From positions 62,001 through 126,000 of the forward strand of contig JAUIKS010000006.1 in assembly GCA_030430565.1 (NCBI GenBank): a stretch of DNA of 64,000 bases. The letters are read 5' to 3'. The notes under the pieces were generated by a model. It did no database searches, was not told the origin of the DNA, and saw only the letters and a list, made by a program, of their open reading frames with translations. Origin of the DNA: Polyangia bacterium. Lineage in GTDB: Bacteria > Myxococcota_A > Polyangia > Nannocystales > Nannocystaceae. Position numbers and translations under genes: made by a program. Below, one piece after another: positions 39,014 through 48,209 of the stretch (positions within the stretch are counted from its first letter, which is position 1; each line of letters begins with the position of its first letter).

Positions 39014-39941
39014 TCACGGCCTCCGGGACGACCTCGAGGTGCGTCGGTTGGATTCGCAGCATTTCTCCGTCGATCATGACGTCGAGGTCACCGTCGAGCT
39101 GAAAGTCGACTTCCTTGGCTTGCAGGGCGCTCACGGCGGGGTGCCGGAGATGCGTGCCCTTGAAGATCTTGGGGAAGGTGGCGAGCAGCGACCCGCGCCC
39201 CATCGCGCCGACGCGGATGACGTCGAGCCTCCCGTCACCGGTGTCGGCGCCCGGGGCCATCATCATCTTGCCGCCGGTGAACTTGCTGTTGTTGATCGAG
39301 ATGAAGGTCACCGGCGCGCGGTCCTCCGCGCCCTTGTCGAGCCGCATCGGGAAGCGCGTCGCGGCGAGGCTGACGACCTTGGCGACGACCGCGACGATGT
39401 AGCCGAACTCGCCGAGCGCCGAGAACCGGTTGTTGCGCATGGCGCCGACATCGGCGACGAAGCCGATGCTGAAGATGTTGATGAAGTGCAGCACCCCGCG
39501 GGTGTGGTGCACGCGGATCACGTCGCAGGGCCGCCGTCGGCCGGCGATCAGCGCCTCGATCGAGTAGTCGGCGCCCTCGTCCGTGAAGTCGCGCAGAAAC
39601 GAGTTCCCGGTGCCCATCGGCAAAAACCCCAGGCTCGGGCGGTGCTCGGGCGCGTCGGGCAGCGCGTCGCCGGACTCCGGGGAGAACAGGCCGTTGATGA
39701 TCTCGTAGCTGGTGCCGTCGCCGCCGATCGCGATGAAGTTTCGCGCGCCTTCGCGCAGCGCCGCCCGGGCGATGCGCTCGCCGTCGCCAGCGGCTGCGGT
39801 CCGGCGCACGTCGATCTCGAGGCCCGCGGCGCGCAGGCGCTCGAGGACCTCGGGCGCCCGCTTGCCGCACCGACCGCCGCCGGCCGCTGGGTTCAGGATC
39901 GCTACGTAGCGTCGCGCTCCGCTGCTGGTCTGGTCAGCCAT
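39000..39941 (-). CDS. Diacylglycerol kinase / YegS-type lipid kinase
   Basis: 313 residues. Recognised by NPAAGGGRCGKRAPEVLERL near the N-terminus, GGDGTSYEIINGL (nucleotide-binding GGDGT) and MGTGNSFLRDF, all classical for the DAGK catalytic domain, followed by the beta-sandwich half (RLDVIRVGAM). It phosphorylates a lipid hydroxyl, diacylglycerol or sphingoid-type alcohol, making a phospholipid precursor. Positioned between the AMP-ligase and the acyltransferase genes; the 96-base gap upstream could hold a separate promoter. Confidence 0.9.
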   Translation of the reverse strand: MADQTSSGARRYVAILNPAAGGGRCGKRAPEVLERLRAAGLEIDVRRTAAAGDGERIARAALREGARNFIAIGGDGTSYEIINGLFSPESGDALPDAPEHRPSLGFLPMGTGNSFLRDFTDEGADYSIEALIAGRRRPCDVIRVHHTRGVLHFINIFSIGFVADVGAMRNNRFSALGEFGYIVAVVAKVVSLAATRFPMRLDKGAEDRAPVTFISINNSKFTGGKMMMAPGADTGDGRLDVIRVGAMGRGSLLATFPKIFKGTHLRHPAVSALQAKEVDFQLDGDLDVMIDGEMLRIQPTHLEVVPEAVNVIA

Positions 39942-40037
39942 CGTGGGTCCTCGTCGTAGCGGGTCTCGTCGGGTCGCGTACGGGTGTGCGCCAGGGTACC
40001 GCGAGCCCGCGTCGCCGCGTCGCCCGACGCGCGCCCG

Positions 40038-41774
40038 TCAGCGAAGCTCCCGGAGCGCCTCCTCACGCGTGAGCGCCTCGCGAAGCTCCTTCGCGAGCGC
40101 CTGGCGCTTGATCTTGAGCGAGGCCGTGCGCGGGAATTCCTCGTCCCAGATCACGTAGGCCGACAGCCGCTTGAAGTCCGAGAGTCGACGGTTGCGCTTC
40201 TGGACGTCGGCGATCATCGCCTCCTCGAGCGCCTCGGCGGTCTCGTGGGGGCCGGCGTCTTTGCGTCGCAGCGCGATGATGAGCTGCTCCCCCGTGAGCG
40301 TGCCGGTCGGCCAGATGTAGTTGGCCGCGAACACGCACAGCTCCTCGCAGCCGTCGAGGTCGTTGAACGCCGTCTCGATGTCCTCGGGGTAGACGTTCTT
40401 GCCGCCCTCGGTGACGATCATGTTCTTGGCGCGGCCGACCAGCTTGAGGTGCCCGGCCGCGTCGAGGGTGCCGAGGTCGCCCGTGCGCAGCCAGCCGTCG
40501 ACGATGGTCTCTTCGGTCAGCTCGGGCTGGTCGAGGTAGCCCTTCATGATGGTCGGCGCGCGCACCCATACCTCGCCGACGCCGGCCGCGTTCTGCTCGC
40601 GCAGCTCGAGCTCGACCCCCTCGACGGGGGCGCCCACGCTGTCGCCGCGGAACGGCTTGAGGTCGTTGAGCGTGAGGACCGTGCAGGCCTCGGTCAGGCC
40701 GTAGCCGATCGCCAGCGGGAAGCCGAGGCGGTTGAAGAAGTTCGCGGTCTCGCGCTCACAGAACGCGCCGCCGGTGACGATGAGCCGCAGCTTGCCGCCG
40801 AAGCCGTCGTGGATCGGCCGCAGCAGCCGGCTCGAGAGCCTGTGGTTGGGCGCGCGCCGGGTCGCGCGCTCGTTGGCCTCGATCAGCCCGTCGACGAGGA
40901 CGCGCTGCCACTTTGGGAGGTCGTCGAGCTTCTCCTCGATCTTCTCCTTCATCGCCTTGAGCAGCCGGGGCACGAGCGCGATCTGGGTGACGCCGTAGCG
41001 CTGCATCGTCGCCGAGAGGAACTCGGAGCGCAGCGTCCGCTGGTGGACGACGGCGCCGCCCATCAGCAGCGGGAGCAGGAAGCCGCACATGAAGTCGATG
41101 GCGTGGTTGGTCGGCAGGACCGAGAAGAACCGGTCGTCCTCCTCCATCGGGTACATGTTGCCGAGCACCTCCGCCTGGCTGAGGTAGGCGCCGTGGCTGA
41201 GCATGCAGCCCTTGGGGCGCCCGCCGGTGCCGGAGGAGTAGACGACGCAGGCCACGTCGTCGCGCGCGGGCTCGTGGTAGCGAAAGCCGTCGGCGGTCTC
41301 GGGCAGCGCCCACGGGATCGCGGGGCCGAGCTCGCCGTCCGTGGGCGGCTCGGTGACGATCACGAGGGTGCGCTCGAGGACATGTCGCTGCTCCTCGCGG
41401 CAGAGCTTGTGCCAGGTGTGATACTCGGTGATGAGCACCCGCGGGCGGCACAGGCCGACCAGCTCGAGCTGCTCGCGCGCGGTCAGCTTGTAGTCGAGCG
41501 GGACCAGGGCGCAGCCGCTCCACATGGCCCCGGTCGCGCTGATCAGCCACTTGGCCTGGTTCTGCATCAAGATCGCGCAGCGATCGCCGGGCTCGACGCC
41601 GCGGCGGGCGAGCAGCGCGGCGAAGCGCTCGGCTTGATCACGGAATTCGCGGTAGGTCCAGCGACCGTTCTCGCGGTGACGGTTGGCCTCGATCAGCGCG
41701 ACGTGGCTCTTGTACGCGACCGTCGAGTCGCGCAGCGCGGCGCCGATAGACGACAGGCGGGAGAAGTCGAGCAT
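40038..41774 (-). CDS. AMP-dependent acyl ligase (acyl-CoA/acyl-ACP synthetase)
   Basis: 578 residues of the adenylate-forming (ANL) superfamily. The P-loop motif is VYSSGTGGRPKGCML, then GYGLTEACTVL, GWLRTGDLG and a C-terminal region ending in FPRTASLKIKRQAL with the catalytic Lys. It activates a carboxylate as acyl-AMP and passes it to a thiol. The ACP gene lies directly upstream with a TGATG junction (1-base overlap), so loading of that ACP is more likely than free CoA. Chain length cannot be predicted. Confidence 0.92.
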   Translation of the reverse strand: MLDFSRLSSIGAALRDSTVAYKSHVALIEANRHRENGRWTYREFRDQAERFAALLARRGVEPGDRCAILMQNQAKWLISATGAMWSGCALVPLDYKLTAREQLELVGLCRPRVLITEYHTWHKLCREEQRHVLERTLVIVTEPPTDGELGPAIPWALPETADGFRYHEPARDDVACVVYSSGTGGRPKGCMLSHGAYLSQAEVLGNMYPMEEDDRFFSVLPTNHAIDFMCGFLLPLLMGGAVVHQRTLRSEFLSATMQRYGVTQIALVPRLLKAMKEKIEEKLDDLPKWQRVLVDGLIEANERATRRAPNHRLSSRLLRPIHDGFGGKLRLIVTGGAFCERETANFFNRLGFPLAIGYGLTEACTVLTLNDLKPFRGDSVGAPVEGVELELREQNAAGVGEVWVRAPTIMKGYLDQPELTEETIVDGWLRTGDLGTLDAAGHLKLVGRAKNMIVTEGGKNVYPEDIETAFNDLDGCEELCVFAANYIWPTGTLTGEQLIIALRRKDAGPHETAEALEEAMIADVQKRNRRLSDFKRLSAYVIWDEEFPRTASLKIKRQALAKELREALTREEALRELR

Positions 41775-42001
41775 CAGCGCCTCGCGTCGATCTTTTCGGC
41801 CAGCGCCTGGAAGGTCTTGATCCCCTGCAGCTCGTAGTCGGGGATCTCGACGTCAAACTCGATCTCGACCTCCGACATCAGGTCGGCGGCTTGAAAGCTG
41901 TCGATGCCGAGGGAGGCGAACATGTCGTCGGCGGGCTTGAGCTGGCTCGGGTCTGCGCCGAAGCGGCGCGCCGCCAGCTCGATGAGTTTTTGTGCGGTCA
42001 T
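41774..42001 (-). CDS. Acyl carrier protein
   Basis: 75 residues, acidic and helical. The phosphopantetheine site is Ser35 in SLGIDSFQA (a DSL-like motif with Phe in place of Leu). The ligase start overlaps its stop. A dedicated ACP apart from fatty-acid-synthesis acpP points to a specialised acyl pathway. It sits 25 bases after the enoyl-CoA hydratase-like gene. Confidence 0.93.
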   Translation of the reverse strand: MTAQKLIELAARRFGADPSQLKPADDMFASLGIDSFQAADLMSEVEIEFDVEIPDYELQGIKTFQALAEKIDARR

Positions 42002-42025
42002 GGTGACTCTCGCTCGTCAGTCTCG

Positions 42026-42856
42026 TCAGGGCAGGTAGGGCCGGATGTCGTCGCTCTCGACGAAGCGCTTGAGCGCCTCCATCAACGCGGGGCGCTTCGC
42101 CAGCTCGAGGAACAGGGTCTTCTCCTCGTGCAGCTCGGCCCGCGGGAGCGGCTTGATAAACTTCTTGGCGGCGACGCGCGCGGTGGCGTCGAAGCGCTCG
42201 GCCTGGCGGACCAGCGCGCGCGCGGCCTTGACGCCCTCGCCGTTGGGCACCATCTGGCTCACGAGGCCGGCCGCCTGGGCTTTCTTCGCGTTGAGGCTGC
42301 GGCCGCTGAAGAGCAGATCGCGGATCAGCGCGTTGCCGACGTCGCGCTTGAGCCGGGGGATGCCCCCGAAGCCAGGCACGATCCCCAGGCGCAGCTCGGG
42401 GAAGGCGAAGCGGGCGTTCTTCTCGGCGATCAGCACGTCGCAGGTCAGCGCGAGCTCGAAGCCGCCGCCGAAGCAGATCCCGTTGATCACGCCCACCGTG
42501 ATCAGCGGGAGCATGTCGATGCGGTCCATGACCGCGTGGATCCGGTCGATGAACTCGACGAGCTGGCGGCGGCCGCTCGCGGTCTCGGCCGCCTTGAGGC
42601 CGGCGTAGAGCTCGCGCAGATGGGCGCCAGCGCAGAAGCCGGTCTTGAGCGCGCTGCGGATGATGAGCGCGTGCGCGTTCTCCAGCTCGGGCTCGATGCT
42701 GTCGAGGAAGCCCTCGAGCGCGTCGAGCATGCGCGAGCCGATCTCGTTGCAGGGCGGCTGGTCGAGCGTCAGCTCGTACACGCCGTCTTGAAAGGTCCAG
42801 CCGAGCACGTCGTCCTTCGGTCCAGTCGATTCAGGAGCCGCCGCGCGCAGCGTCAT
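42026..42856 (-). CDS. Enoyl-CoA hydratase/isomerase family protein
   Basis: 276 residues from the ATG at 42856, which overlaps the pyruvyltransferase stop as ATGA. Crotonase-fold motifs are visible: GAHL near the CoA-binding loop, INGICFGGGFELALTCD (oxyanion hole), FAFPELRLGIVPGFGG. The first catalytic Glu (ELRLGIVPG) is in place; the exact chemistry, hydration, isomerisation or thioester cleavage, is not certain. It probably acts on an ACP- or CoA-bound acyl chain made by its neighbours. Confidence 0.9.
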   Translation of the reverse strand: MTLRAAAPESTGPKDDVLGWTFQDGVYELTLDQPPCNEIGSRMLDALEGFLDSIEPELENAHALIIRSALKTGFCAGAHLRELYAGLKAAETASGRRQLVEFIDRIHAVMDRIDMLPLITVGVINGICFGGGFELALTCDVLIAEKNARFAFPELRLGIVPGFGGIPRLKRDVGNALIRDLLFSGRSLNAKKAQAAGLVSQMVPNGEGVKAARALVRQAERFDATARVAAKKFIKPLPRAELHEEKTLFLELAKRPALMEALKRFVESDDIRPYLP

Positions 42857-44352
42857 CCGTACTTCTCCAGGATGCCCAGGACGTTCGGCGGCATCGGCGG
42901 GAGGTGGGCCTCCCACGTGCGCGGCAGCTCCCGGCGCGGGAACTCGGGGTAGACGCGGCAGACCTCGTCCATGAAGTCCATGCCCATCTGGCCCATGAGC
43001 TTGAGCTGATGCGGGATCGCCTTGCCGATGGTGTCGCGCAGCGCGTCACGCTCGTCGTGCAGCTTGTGCAGGATCTTCAGCAGCTTGTCGCCGAGGTTGG
43101 GGTCGTCGACCTCGAGGAACAGATCCGGCGTGCCGCGGTCGTTCATGATGTTGCGGATCCGCTCGTCCATGGTGACGCCGGCCGAGGCGACGAAGCCGGG
43201 CATGGAGCAGACGATCGCGTGGAAGCGCGAGCTGACGAGCATGGTGCAGGCCCGCAGCACGCTGATCATCTCGAACATGTCGTAGGTGTCGCTGATGAAC
43301 AGCGGCGCCGGTCGATCGAGCAGCGGGTTGAGGCGCTCGGCCGCGCGTCGGTCGAGCTTCTCCATGCCGATGAGGACCACGAAGACGTCGCGGTCGCGGC
43401 AGAACGCGTTGACCGCGTCGGCGATGCCCTGGACGTAGTCGTCGAGCGCCTGGTCGATCTTCGAGGACGCGTTGTGGAAGTAGATCGACTTGTAGTGCTC
43501 GACGCGGTACTGCCCGCCGAAGGCGTGCGCGGCCGCCTTGACCAGGTCGGGCTTGACCGGCCACCAAAACGGGTTGATCGGCGCGATCGCCAGGATCTTC
43601 TTCTCGCCGTCCCAGCCGGCCTCGCGCAGCAGCTTGTGGCCGACCTCGGGCGGCGCCGGGTCGAAGGTCCAGGCCGTGTCGGCGCCGGCGGTGGTGCGCA
43701 CGCCGAGCTTGCCGAGGATGTCGCGCGAGGGCACGTTGCGGCACATCACCAGGGAGTCTTTGCAGTGCCGCCGGACGAAGCCGCGCATCGCCGGCGTCAT
43801 CTTCCCGGCCTCGGCGCCGTAGCCGACGCCGAGCTTGCGCTCGGCCGCCGCCATGCCGAGCGAGCCCGCCATGAAGCAGGTGAGCGCGTTGGCGAACTTC
43901 GACTTAAACATCGAGCCCTCGCACGCGATCACGCCGTGGTGCTTGGGGCACTCGCTGTAGAGGAAGGGCGGGAAGACCTGCGGCAGGATGACCTGGTGGA
44001 CCGAGCGGAAGTAGCCCTTGGACCACTTCGGGTCGGAGGTGCAGATCGTCAGCTGCAGGTTGTCGTCGCCGACGACGTGCCGCATCTGCCGGATCATCTC
44101 GCCGACGCGGACGTCGGCGCCGGTGTTGCGCGTGCCGACGTGGCCGGTGAGCAGCAGCTTGAGCGCCTTGCCGGGCGCCCACTGCTCCTGGTCCACGTTG
44201 AGCGCGTGCTTGACCGCGACGGCCTCGATCAGCGCGTCGACGCTGGCCATGAGCGCGCGATCGGGATCGAGCGCCTCCTTGATGGAGTCGAACAGGCCGC
44301 GCCTACGCTTCTTGCGGCGCCTGCGGGGGGAGTCGGTGTTGGACTGGGTCAT
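42853..44352 (-). CDS. Polysaccharide pyruvyl transferase family protein
   Basis: 499 residues from ATG 44352 (coupled to the upstream stop as ATGA). The family fold is signalled by LLLTGHVGTRNTGADVRVGE, the ADTAWTFDP block and SRFHAIVCSMPGF near the C-terminus. Members such as CsaB transfer pyruvate ketals or take part in cell-surface glycan tailoring; others have unknown donors. Here it is unusual to find it in a lipid operon. A basic N-terminal stretch (RRRRKKRRR) may bind membranes or nucleotides. Confidence 0.8.
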   Translation of the reverse strand: MTQSNTDSPRRRRKKRRRGLFDSIKEALDPDRALMASVDALIEAVAVKHALNVDQEQWAPGKALKLLLTGHVGTRNTGADVRVGEMIRQMRHVVGDDNLQLTICTSDPKWSKGYFRSVHQVILPQVFPPFLYSECPKHHGVIACEGSMFKSKFANALTCFMAGSLGMAAAERKLGVGYGAEAGKMTPAMRGFVRRHCKDSLVMCRNVPSRDILGKLGVRTTAGADTAWTFDPAPPEVGHKLLREAGWDGEKKILAIAPINPFWWPVKPDLVKAAAHAFGGQYRVEHYKSIYFHNASSKIDQALDDYVQGIADAVNAFCRDRDVFVVLIGMEKLDRRAAERLNPLLDRPAPLFISDTYDMFEMISVLRACTMLVSSRFHAIVCSMPGFVASAGVTMDERIRNIMNDRGTPDLFLEVDDPNLGDKLLKILHKLHDERDALRDTIGKAIPHQLKLMGQMGMDFMDEVCRVYPEFPRRELPRTWEAHLPPMPPNVLGILEKYG

Positions 44353-45494
44353 GCCACCTTCCGGGGGCTCACGGTCTCGGGCCACGGCTTGTGCGGGTAC
44401 TTAAACCCGCCCTCGTTGGCGAAGCGGAAGAGCCCGTAGGCGTAGTCGGTGAAGGGCGCGGGGCGCCTGCCGCCCAGCGCCTCGACGATCCGGCTGTTGT
44501 CAAAGACTGTATTAAAGGTCAGGTACGGCCAGAACACCTTCATCAGCGAGGCCGGGAGCTGCACGCCCCAGCCGCGCGGCGTGGACATCAGGCCCTCGAC
44601 GGTCATCTCGAAGGGCCTGGCGAGCCACGGCGCGAACCGCCGCCGGGGCAGGCCGGCGGCCGCGAGCGCGTCGATGATCGTCTGGTAGTTCGGCGAGGCG
44701 TCGCCGGTGCTGAGGTTGTAGCTGTCGTGCTTCGGCGCGTCGGACTGGTGGACGGTGACGATGCCGTCGCTGACGAAGTCGGCGGGCACCACGTCGTGAC
44801 GCCAGTCGGCCGAGAGCGGGAGCACCGGCATCTTGACGAGCGTGACGAAGGCCCGCGTCATGTCGAACTGCGTGGTCTCGGGGAAGCGGCTGTCGCCGAG
44901 CACCGTGCTCGGGCGGAACACGGTGCACTTCACGTCCGGGAGCAGCTCGTGGACCATGTGCTCGCAGAATTTTTTGGTCCGCGCGTAGGGGTCGTAGTCG
45001 CTGCGCGACCAGTCGATCATGTCGTGCTCGGCGACGACCTCGCTCTGCCGGGTGCCGCAGACCGCGGTGGTCGAGATGTCGCTGAAGCGCCGCAGGCCGT
45101 GGTGATCAGCGGCCGCGCGCGCGAGCTTGAGGACCGACAGCGTCCCGCGCAGGTTGACGTTGAAGCAGGTCTTGGACGACTTGCGGTTGAGCGAGGCGGC
45201 GATGTGCAGGACCGAGCTCATGCGCTTGATCAGGCGGTCGCGCGCGTCTCGCTCGAGGCCCAGGTCGGGCGCGGTGAGGTCGCCCAGGTAGATGTCGCAG
45301 CGCGTGCGCACGAGGTCGATGAACTGCTCAAAGTCCATGTGCAGCTGCCACGCCTTCCACAGGCGCTGCTCCGCGTGGGCCGGGCTCTCGGCGCGCACGA
45401 GCAGGGCGAGGCGCGTGTCGGGGTAGCGCGTGAGCAGGCCGTGGGCCGCGTAGGAGCCCAGGTAGCCGTTGCCGCCGGTCAGGAAGATCGTCAT
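44349..45494 (-). CDS. NAD(P)-dependent thioester-reductase-like SDR
   Basis: 381 residues from the ATG at 45494, a TGATG junction with the upstream FAR-like gene. The extended-SDR start FLTGGNGYLGSYAA binds NAD(P); the catalytic Tyr-Lys pair is in YDPYARTKKF. The order resembles NAD-binding_4 / thioester-reductase domains that reduce acyl-thioesters to aldehydes or alcohols. Two such reductases side by side suggest sequential or alternative reductions. Substrate unknown. Confidence 0.85.
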   Translation of the reverse strand: MTIFLTGGNGYLGSYAAHGLLTRYPDTRLALLVRAESPAHAEQRLWKAWQLHMDFEQFIDLVRTRCDIYLGDLTAPDLGLERDARDRLIKRMSSVLHIAASLNRKSSKTCFNVNLRGTLSVLKLARAAADHHGLRRFSDISTTAVCGTRQSEVVAEHDMIDWSRSDYDPYARTKKFCEHMVHELLPDVKCTVFRPSTVLGDSRFPETTQFDMTRAFVTLVKMPVLPLSADWRHDVVPADFVSDGIVTVHQSDAPKHDSYNLSTGDASPNYQTIIDALAAAGLPRRRFAPWLARPFEMTVEGLMSTPRGWGVQLPASLMKVFWPYLTFNTVFDNSRIVEALGGRRPAPFTDYAYGLFRFANEGGFKYPHKPWPETVSPRKVA

Positions 45495-47176
45495 CAGCGC
45501 GCCTCTCCTCGCGGCGCGGGGCTCTCGGCCTCGGGCAGCTTGAACGGGATCTTGGGGACGTACTTCTCGGGCGTCTTGCCCTCGAACAGCGGGTAGCACC
45601 ACTTGCGCAGCCCGGGCATGTGGATCTGGATCCAGTAGATCCGCCAGTCGATGTCGAGCGTGTCGACGACGAACTCGGGCTCCTCGATCTCGTGCTGACG
45701 CAGCGCCTTGCAGTGGAACACGAAGTGGTTCTCGTAGATGAAGGGCAGGTAGAGCGTCAGCATGCGGTCGATCGTGTTGAGCTTGTCGACCACGTTGTCG
45801 GCCTTCTTCGCCCAGCGCTCGGCGCCGCGGTGGATGCCCGAGGGCCAGCGCTTGGGGAGGCCGCGCAGCAGCTTGCCGAAGCCCTCGGCGACCGAGCTGA
45901 TGTTCTCGGTCGACATGATGTGCTCGGGGTCGCTGGCGACCGCGTCCCAGCGCGAGAGCAGCACGCGCTCGACCGGCGTCGAGCCGCGATCACGCAGGTG
46001 CCGGCGGTGGGCGAGCGCGGTCAGCTCGCAGGCGCGCTCGACCGTCAGGCGGTTGATGTCCGAGGTGCCGCACTGGTAGACGGGCGCGGCGCAGCCCTCG
46101 AGCAGCGCGGCGCCGGCGATCGACATGGCCCGCGCGACATAATCGACGGGGATGACGTCGAAGGGGTTGTTGTTGCGCGCCGGGAGGTGGCGGAACCACG
46201 TGCCGAGGACGTAGGAGAGCGGGCCCGAGGTGTTGAAGCCCTGGTTCCAGCCGGGGAAGGGGTAGCTCATCGAGCTCTCGACGATCGCGGGCCGCAGGAT
46301 CGACATCCCCTTGAGCCGGTCGCGTCGCGCGATGAGCAGCGACTCGGCCATGCTCTTGCTGTAGGTGTAGATGTTGGGCCAGCCGCGCTTGTAGGCGCGC
46401 CGCTGCCCCTCCTCGATCATCGCGTTCTTGATCGCCTGGCGCTTGAGCCGGCGCTTGATGTTGCGCACCAGCATCGCGTTGTTGGGGTTCAGCCCGCGGT
46501 CGCGGATCTGCCGGAGCGCCTGCTTGCGGAACTCGTTGTCTTTCTCGTCGCCCTCGTGCTCGGCGAGGATCCGCTCGATGGTGGCCCGGGCGTCGCGGCG
46601 CTCGAGCTCGGTGTCGAAGGGGTGCCCGTCGGGCGCGTAGTCGGCGAGCAGCTCCTCGCCGATCTCGCCGTTGCGGGTGCCGCTGACGTAGCAGGTCGAG
46701 ATGTGCAGGAGCGCGGCGTGATCGCTGCGCTCGCAGAAGTTGGCGATGTGCTCGGTGCCGTCGACGTTGGTCGTGAGCGCGTCGCGGACGTCGGGGTCGA
46801 AGTCGACGAGGCCGGCGCAGTGGATCACCAGGTCGACCTCGCGCTCGAGCTGCTTGGCGACCTCGGGGTCGAGGCCGAGGTCGGGGGCGGCGAGGTCGCC
46901 GTCGACGAACTCGACGCGCTCGCTGATGTGCCGCGCGAGGTCGGCGCCGAAGCGCTCGTGCAGCGGCGCGAAGGCGGGCGAGGAGGAGACGATCTTCTCG
47001 AAGCGCTCGCGCGCCGGCTGCAGCGCTTTCTTGCGCAGCAGCACGTAGATCCGGCCGATCTCCGGAACGAAGTCCAGCATCATCACGAGCCAGACCTTGC
47101 CGAGGAAGCCGGACGCGCCCGTCAACAGGACGTGACGGCCCGCGAAGGTTCGACGGATCGAGAGGGGTTTCGCCAT
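45494..47176 (-). CDS. Fatty acyl reductase-like SDR (NAD-binding_4)
   Basis: 560 residues. The NAD(P)-binding TGASGFLGKVWLVMML, the HISTCYVSG strand and the catalytic YTYSKSMAE are the signature of fatty acyl-CoA reductase (FAR/male-sterility) proteins. The C-terminal ~180 residues resemble the FAR C-terminal region only loosely. FARs make fatty alcohols from acyl-CoA or acyl-ACP with NADPH. It follows the HAD-like gene by 75 bases and is coupled to the next reductase. Confidence 0.87.
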   Translation of the reverse strand: MAKPLSIRRTFAGRHVLLTGASGFLGKVWLVMMLDFVPEIGRIYVLLRKKALQPARERFEKIVSSSPAFAPLHERFGADLARHISERVEFVDGDLAAPDLGLDPEVAKQLEREVDLVIHCAGLVDFDPDVRDALTTNVDGTEHIANFCERSDHAALLHISTCYVSGTRNGEIGEELLADYAPDGHPFDTELERRDARATIERILAEHEGDEKDNEFRKQALRQIRDRGLNPNNAMLVRNIKRRLKRQAIKNAMIEEGQRRAYKRGWPNIYTYSKSMAESLLIARRDRLKGMSILRPAIVESSMSYPFPGWNQGFNTSGPLSYVLGTWFRHLPARNNNPFDVIPVDYVARAMSIAGAALLEGCAAPVYQCGTSDINRLTVERACELTALAHRRHLRDRGSTPVERVLLSRWDAVASDPEHIMSTENISSVAEGFGKLLRGLPKRWPSGIHRGAERWAKKADNVVDKLNTIDRMLTLYLPFIYENHFVFHCKALRQHEIEEPEFVVDTLDIDWRIYWIQIHMPGLRKWCYPLFEGKTPEKYVPKIPFKLPEAESPAPRGEAR

Positions 47177-47251
47177 GGAGTTCTTGTCGGTCTAGTTGTC
47201 GATCGAGCGGGTTGCTGAAGTTCGTCGAGCGGCCGCGAGCGCGTCAGTCGA

Positions 47252-47929
47252 TCAGTCGCGGTACTCGATCACCGGCCAGTCGGCCTCACGCGCGGCGCGT
47301 CGCAGCGTGTAGTCGGGGTTGACCGCGCAGGGCCGCCCGATCGTCGAGAGCAGCAGCAGATCGGGGCCGTGGGTGCCATAGGCAACACTCTGGCTGAGGT
47401 CGAGGTCGTGCTCGTCGGCGTAGCGCTTGAGCCAGGGCTTCCAGCCGTGCCCCCCGATCACGGGCTCTTGCAGCTTGCCGGTCGCCTCGCGATCGCGGAA
47501 CTCGAGCTTGTTGCAGACCAGCTCGTCGACGAGCCGCAGGTGGGGGAGCAGCGGCTGCATGATCGAGTCGATGTTGTCGGACAGCAGCACGATCCGATGG
47601 CCCTCGCGACGGGCTCGCTTCATCAGCTCGACGCCCTGGTCGAGGATGTTGTGCTGGAGGATGTCGCGCGCGTACTCCTCGCTCAGCTCGGCGATGCGGT
47701 CCTCGGTCATGCCGCGGAAGGCGAGGTTGGCGACGCGCGTTGCGAGCGTGCGATCGTTCTGACCGAGCAGACCGTGGAGCGGCGCGGCCATGGCGACGAA
47801 GCCCAGCCTCAGCGCGCGCTCTCCAAACTTCTGGGCGTTGCCGGCGAGGTAGGCCGAGGCGGCGATTACACCGCGCTTAAGCACAGTGCCCTCGGCGCGA
47901 AAGAATGCTGCTTTCTTGCGGTTGTTCAT
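47252..47929 (-). CDS. HAD-IB-like protein with degenerate catalytic motif
   Basis: 225 residues from ATG 47929. The fold is recognisable by motif II (VLLSDNIDSI), a Lys region (GHGWKPWL) and motif IV (AYGTHGPDLLLL). The first motif, normally DxDGT, reads FFRAEGTVL: both Asp are replaced (Arg11 and Glu13). A phospho-aspartate cannot form, so it is not a normal phosphatase. It may be a structural or binding protein for the lipid enzymes. It is first in the leftward run, divergent from mqnB. Confidence 0.82.
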   Translation of the reverse strand: MNNRKKAAFFRAEGTVLKRGVIAASAYLAGNAQKFGERALRLGFVAMAAPLHGLLGQNDRTLATRVANLAFRGMTEDRIAELSEEYARDILQHNILDQGVELMKRARREGHRIVLLSDNIDSIMQPLLPHLRLVDELVCNKLEFRDREATGKLQEPVIGGHGWKPWLKRYADEHDLDLSQSVAYGTHGPDLLLLSTIGRPCAVNPDYTLRRAAREADWPVIEYRD

Positions 47930-48209
47930 CGTGTCAGCGGTTGTCTCTCGTGAACCCCGTGTGGCCGCCGAACAGCATTCGCGCGGCCTGTGGCCGGTGC
48001 TACGTGACCCGCGAGACGGGTCCGCACGCGGAGGTGCCTCCATATCGCAGGCGCCGGGGCAAGCCAACGCGAAACCGTTTGCGCGGTCGTCCTCGCGGTC
48101 TCCGGGATGGGTGCGCAGCGCCTGAAACGCCCTACGAGAACTGCGGCGAGCTCCTGTGTGGATCCTGCGTGGTAACCCTCACGTCCTTCGGCGTGCTACT
48201 TCCTCCGCG

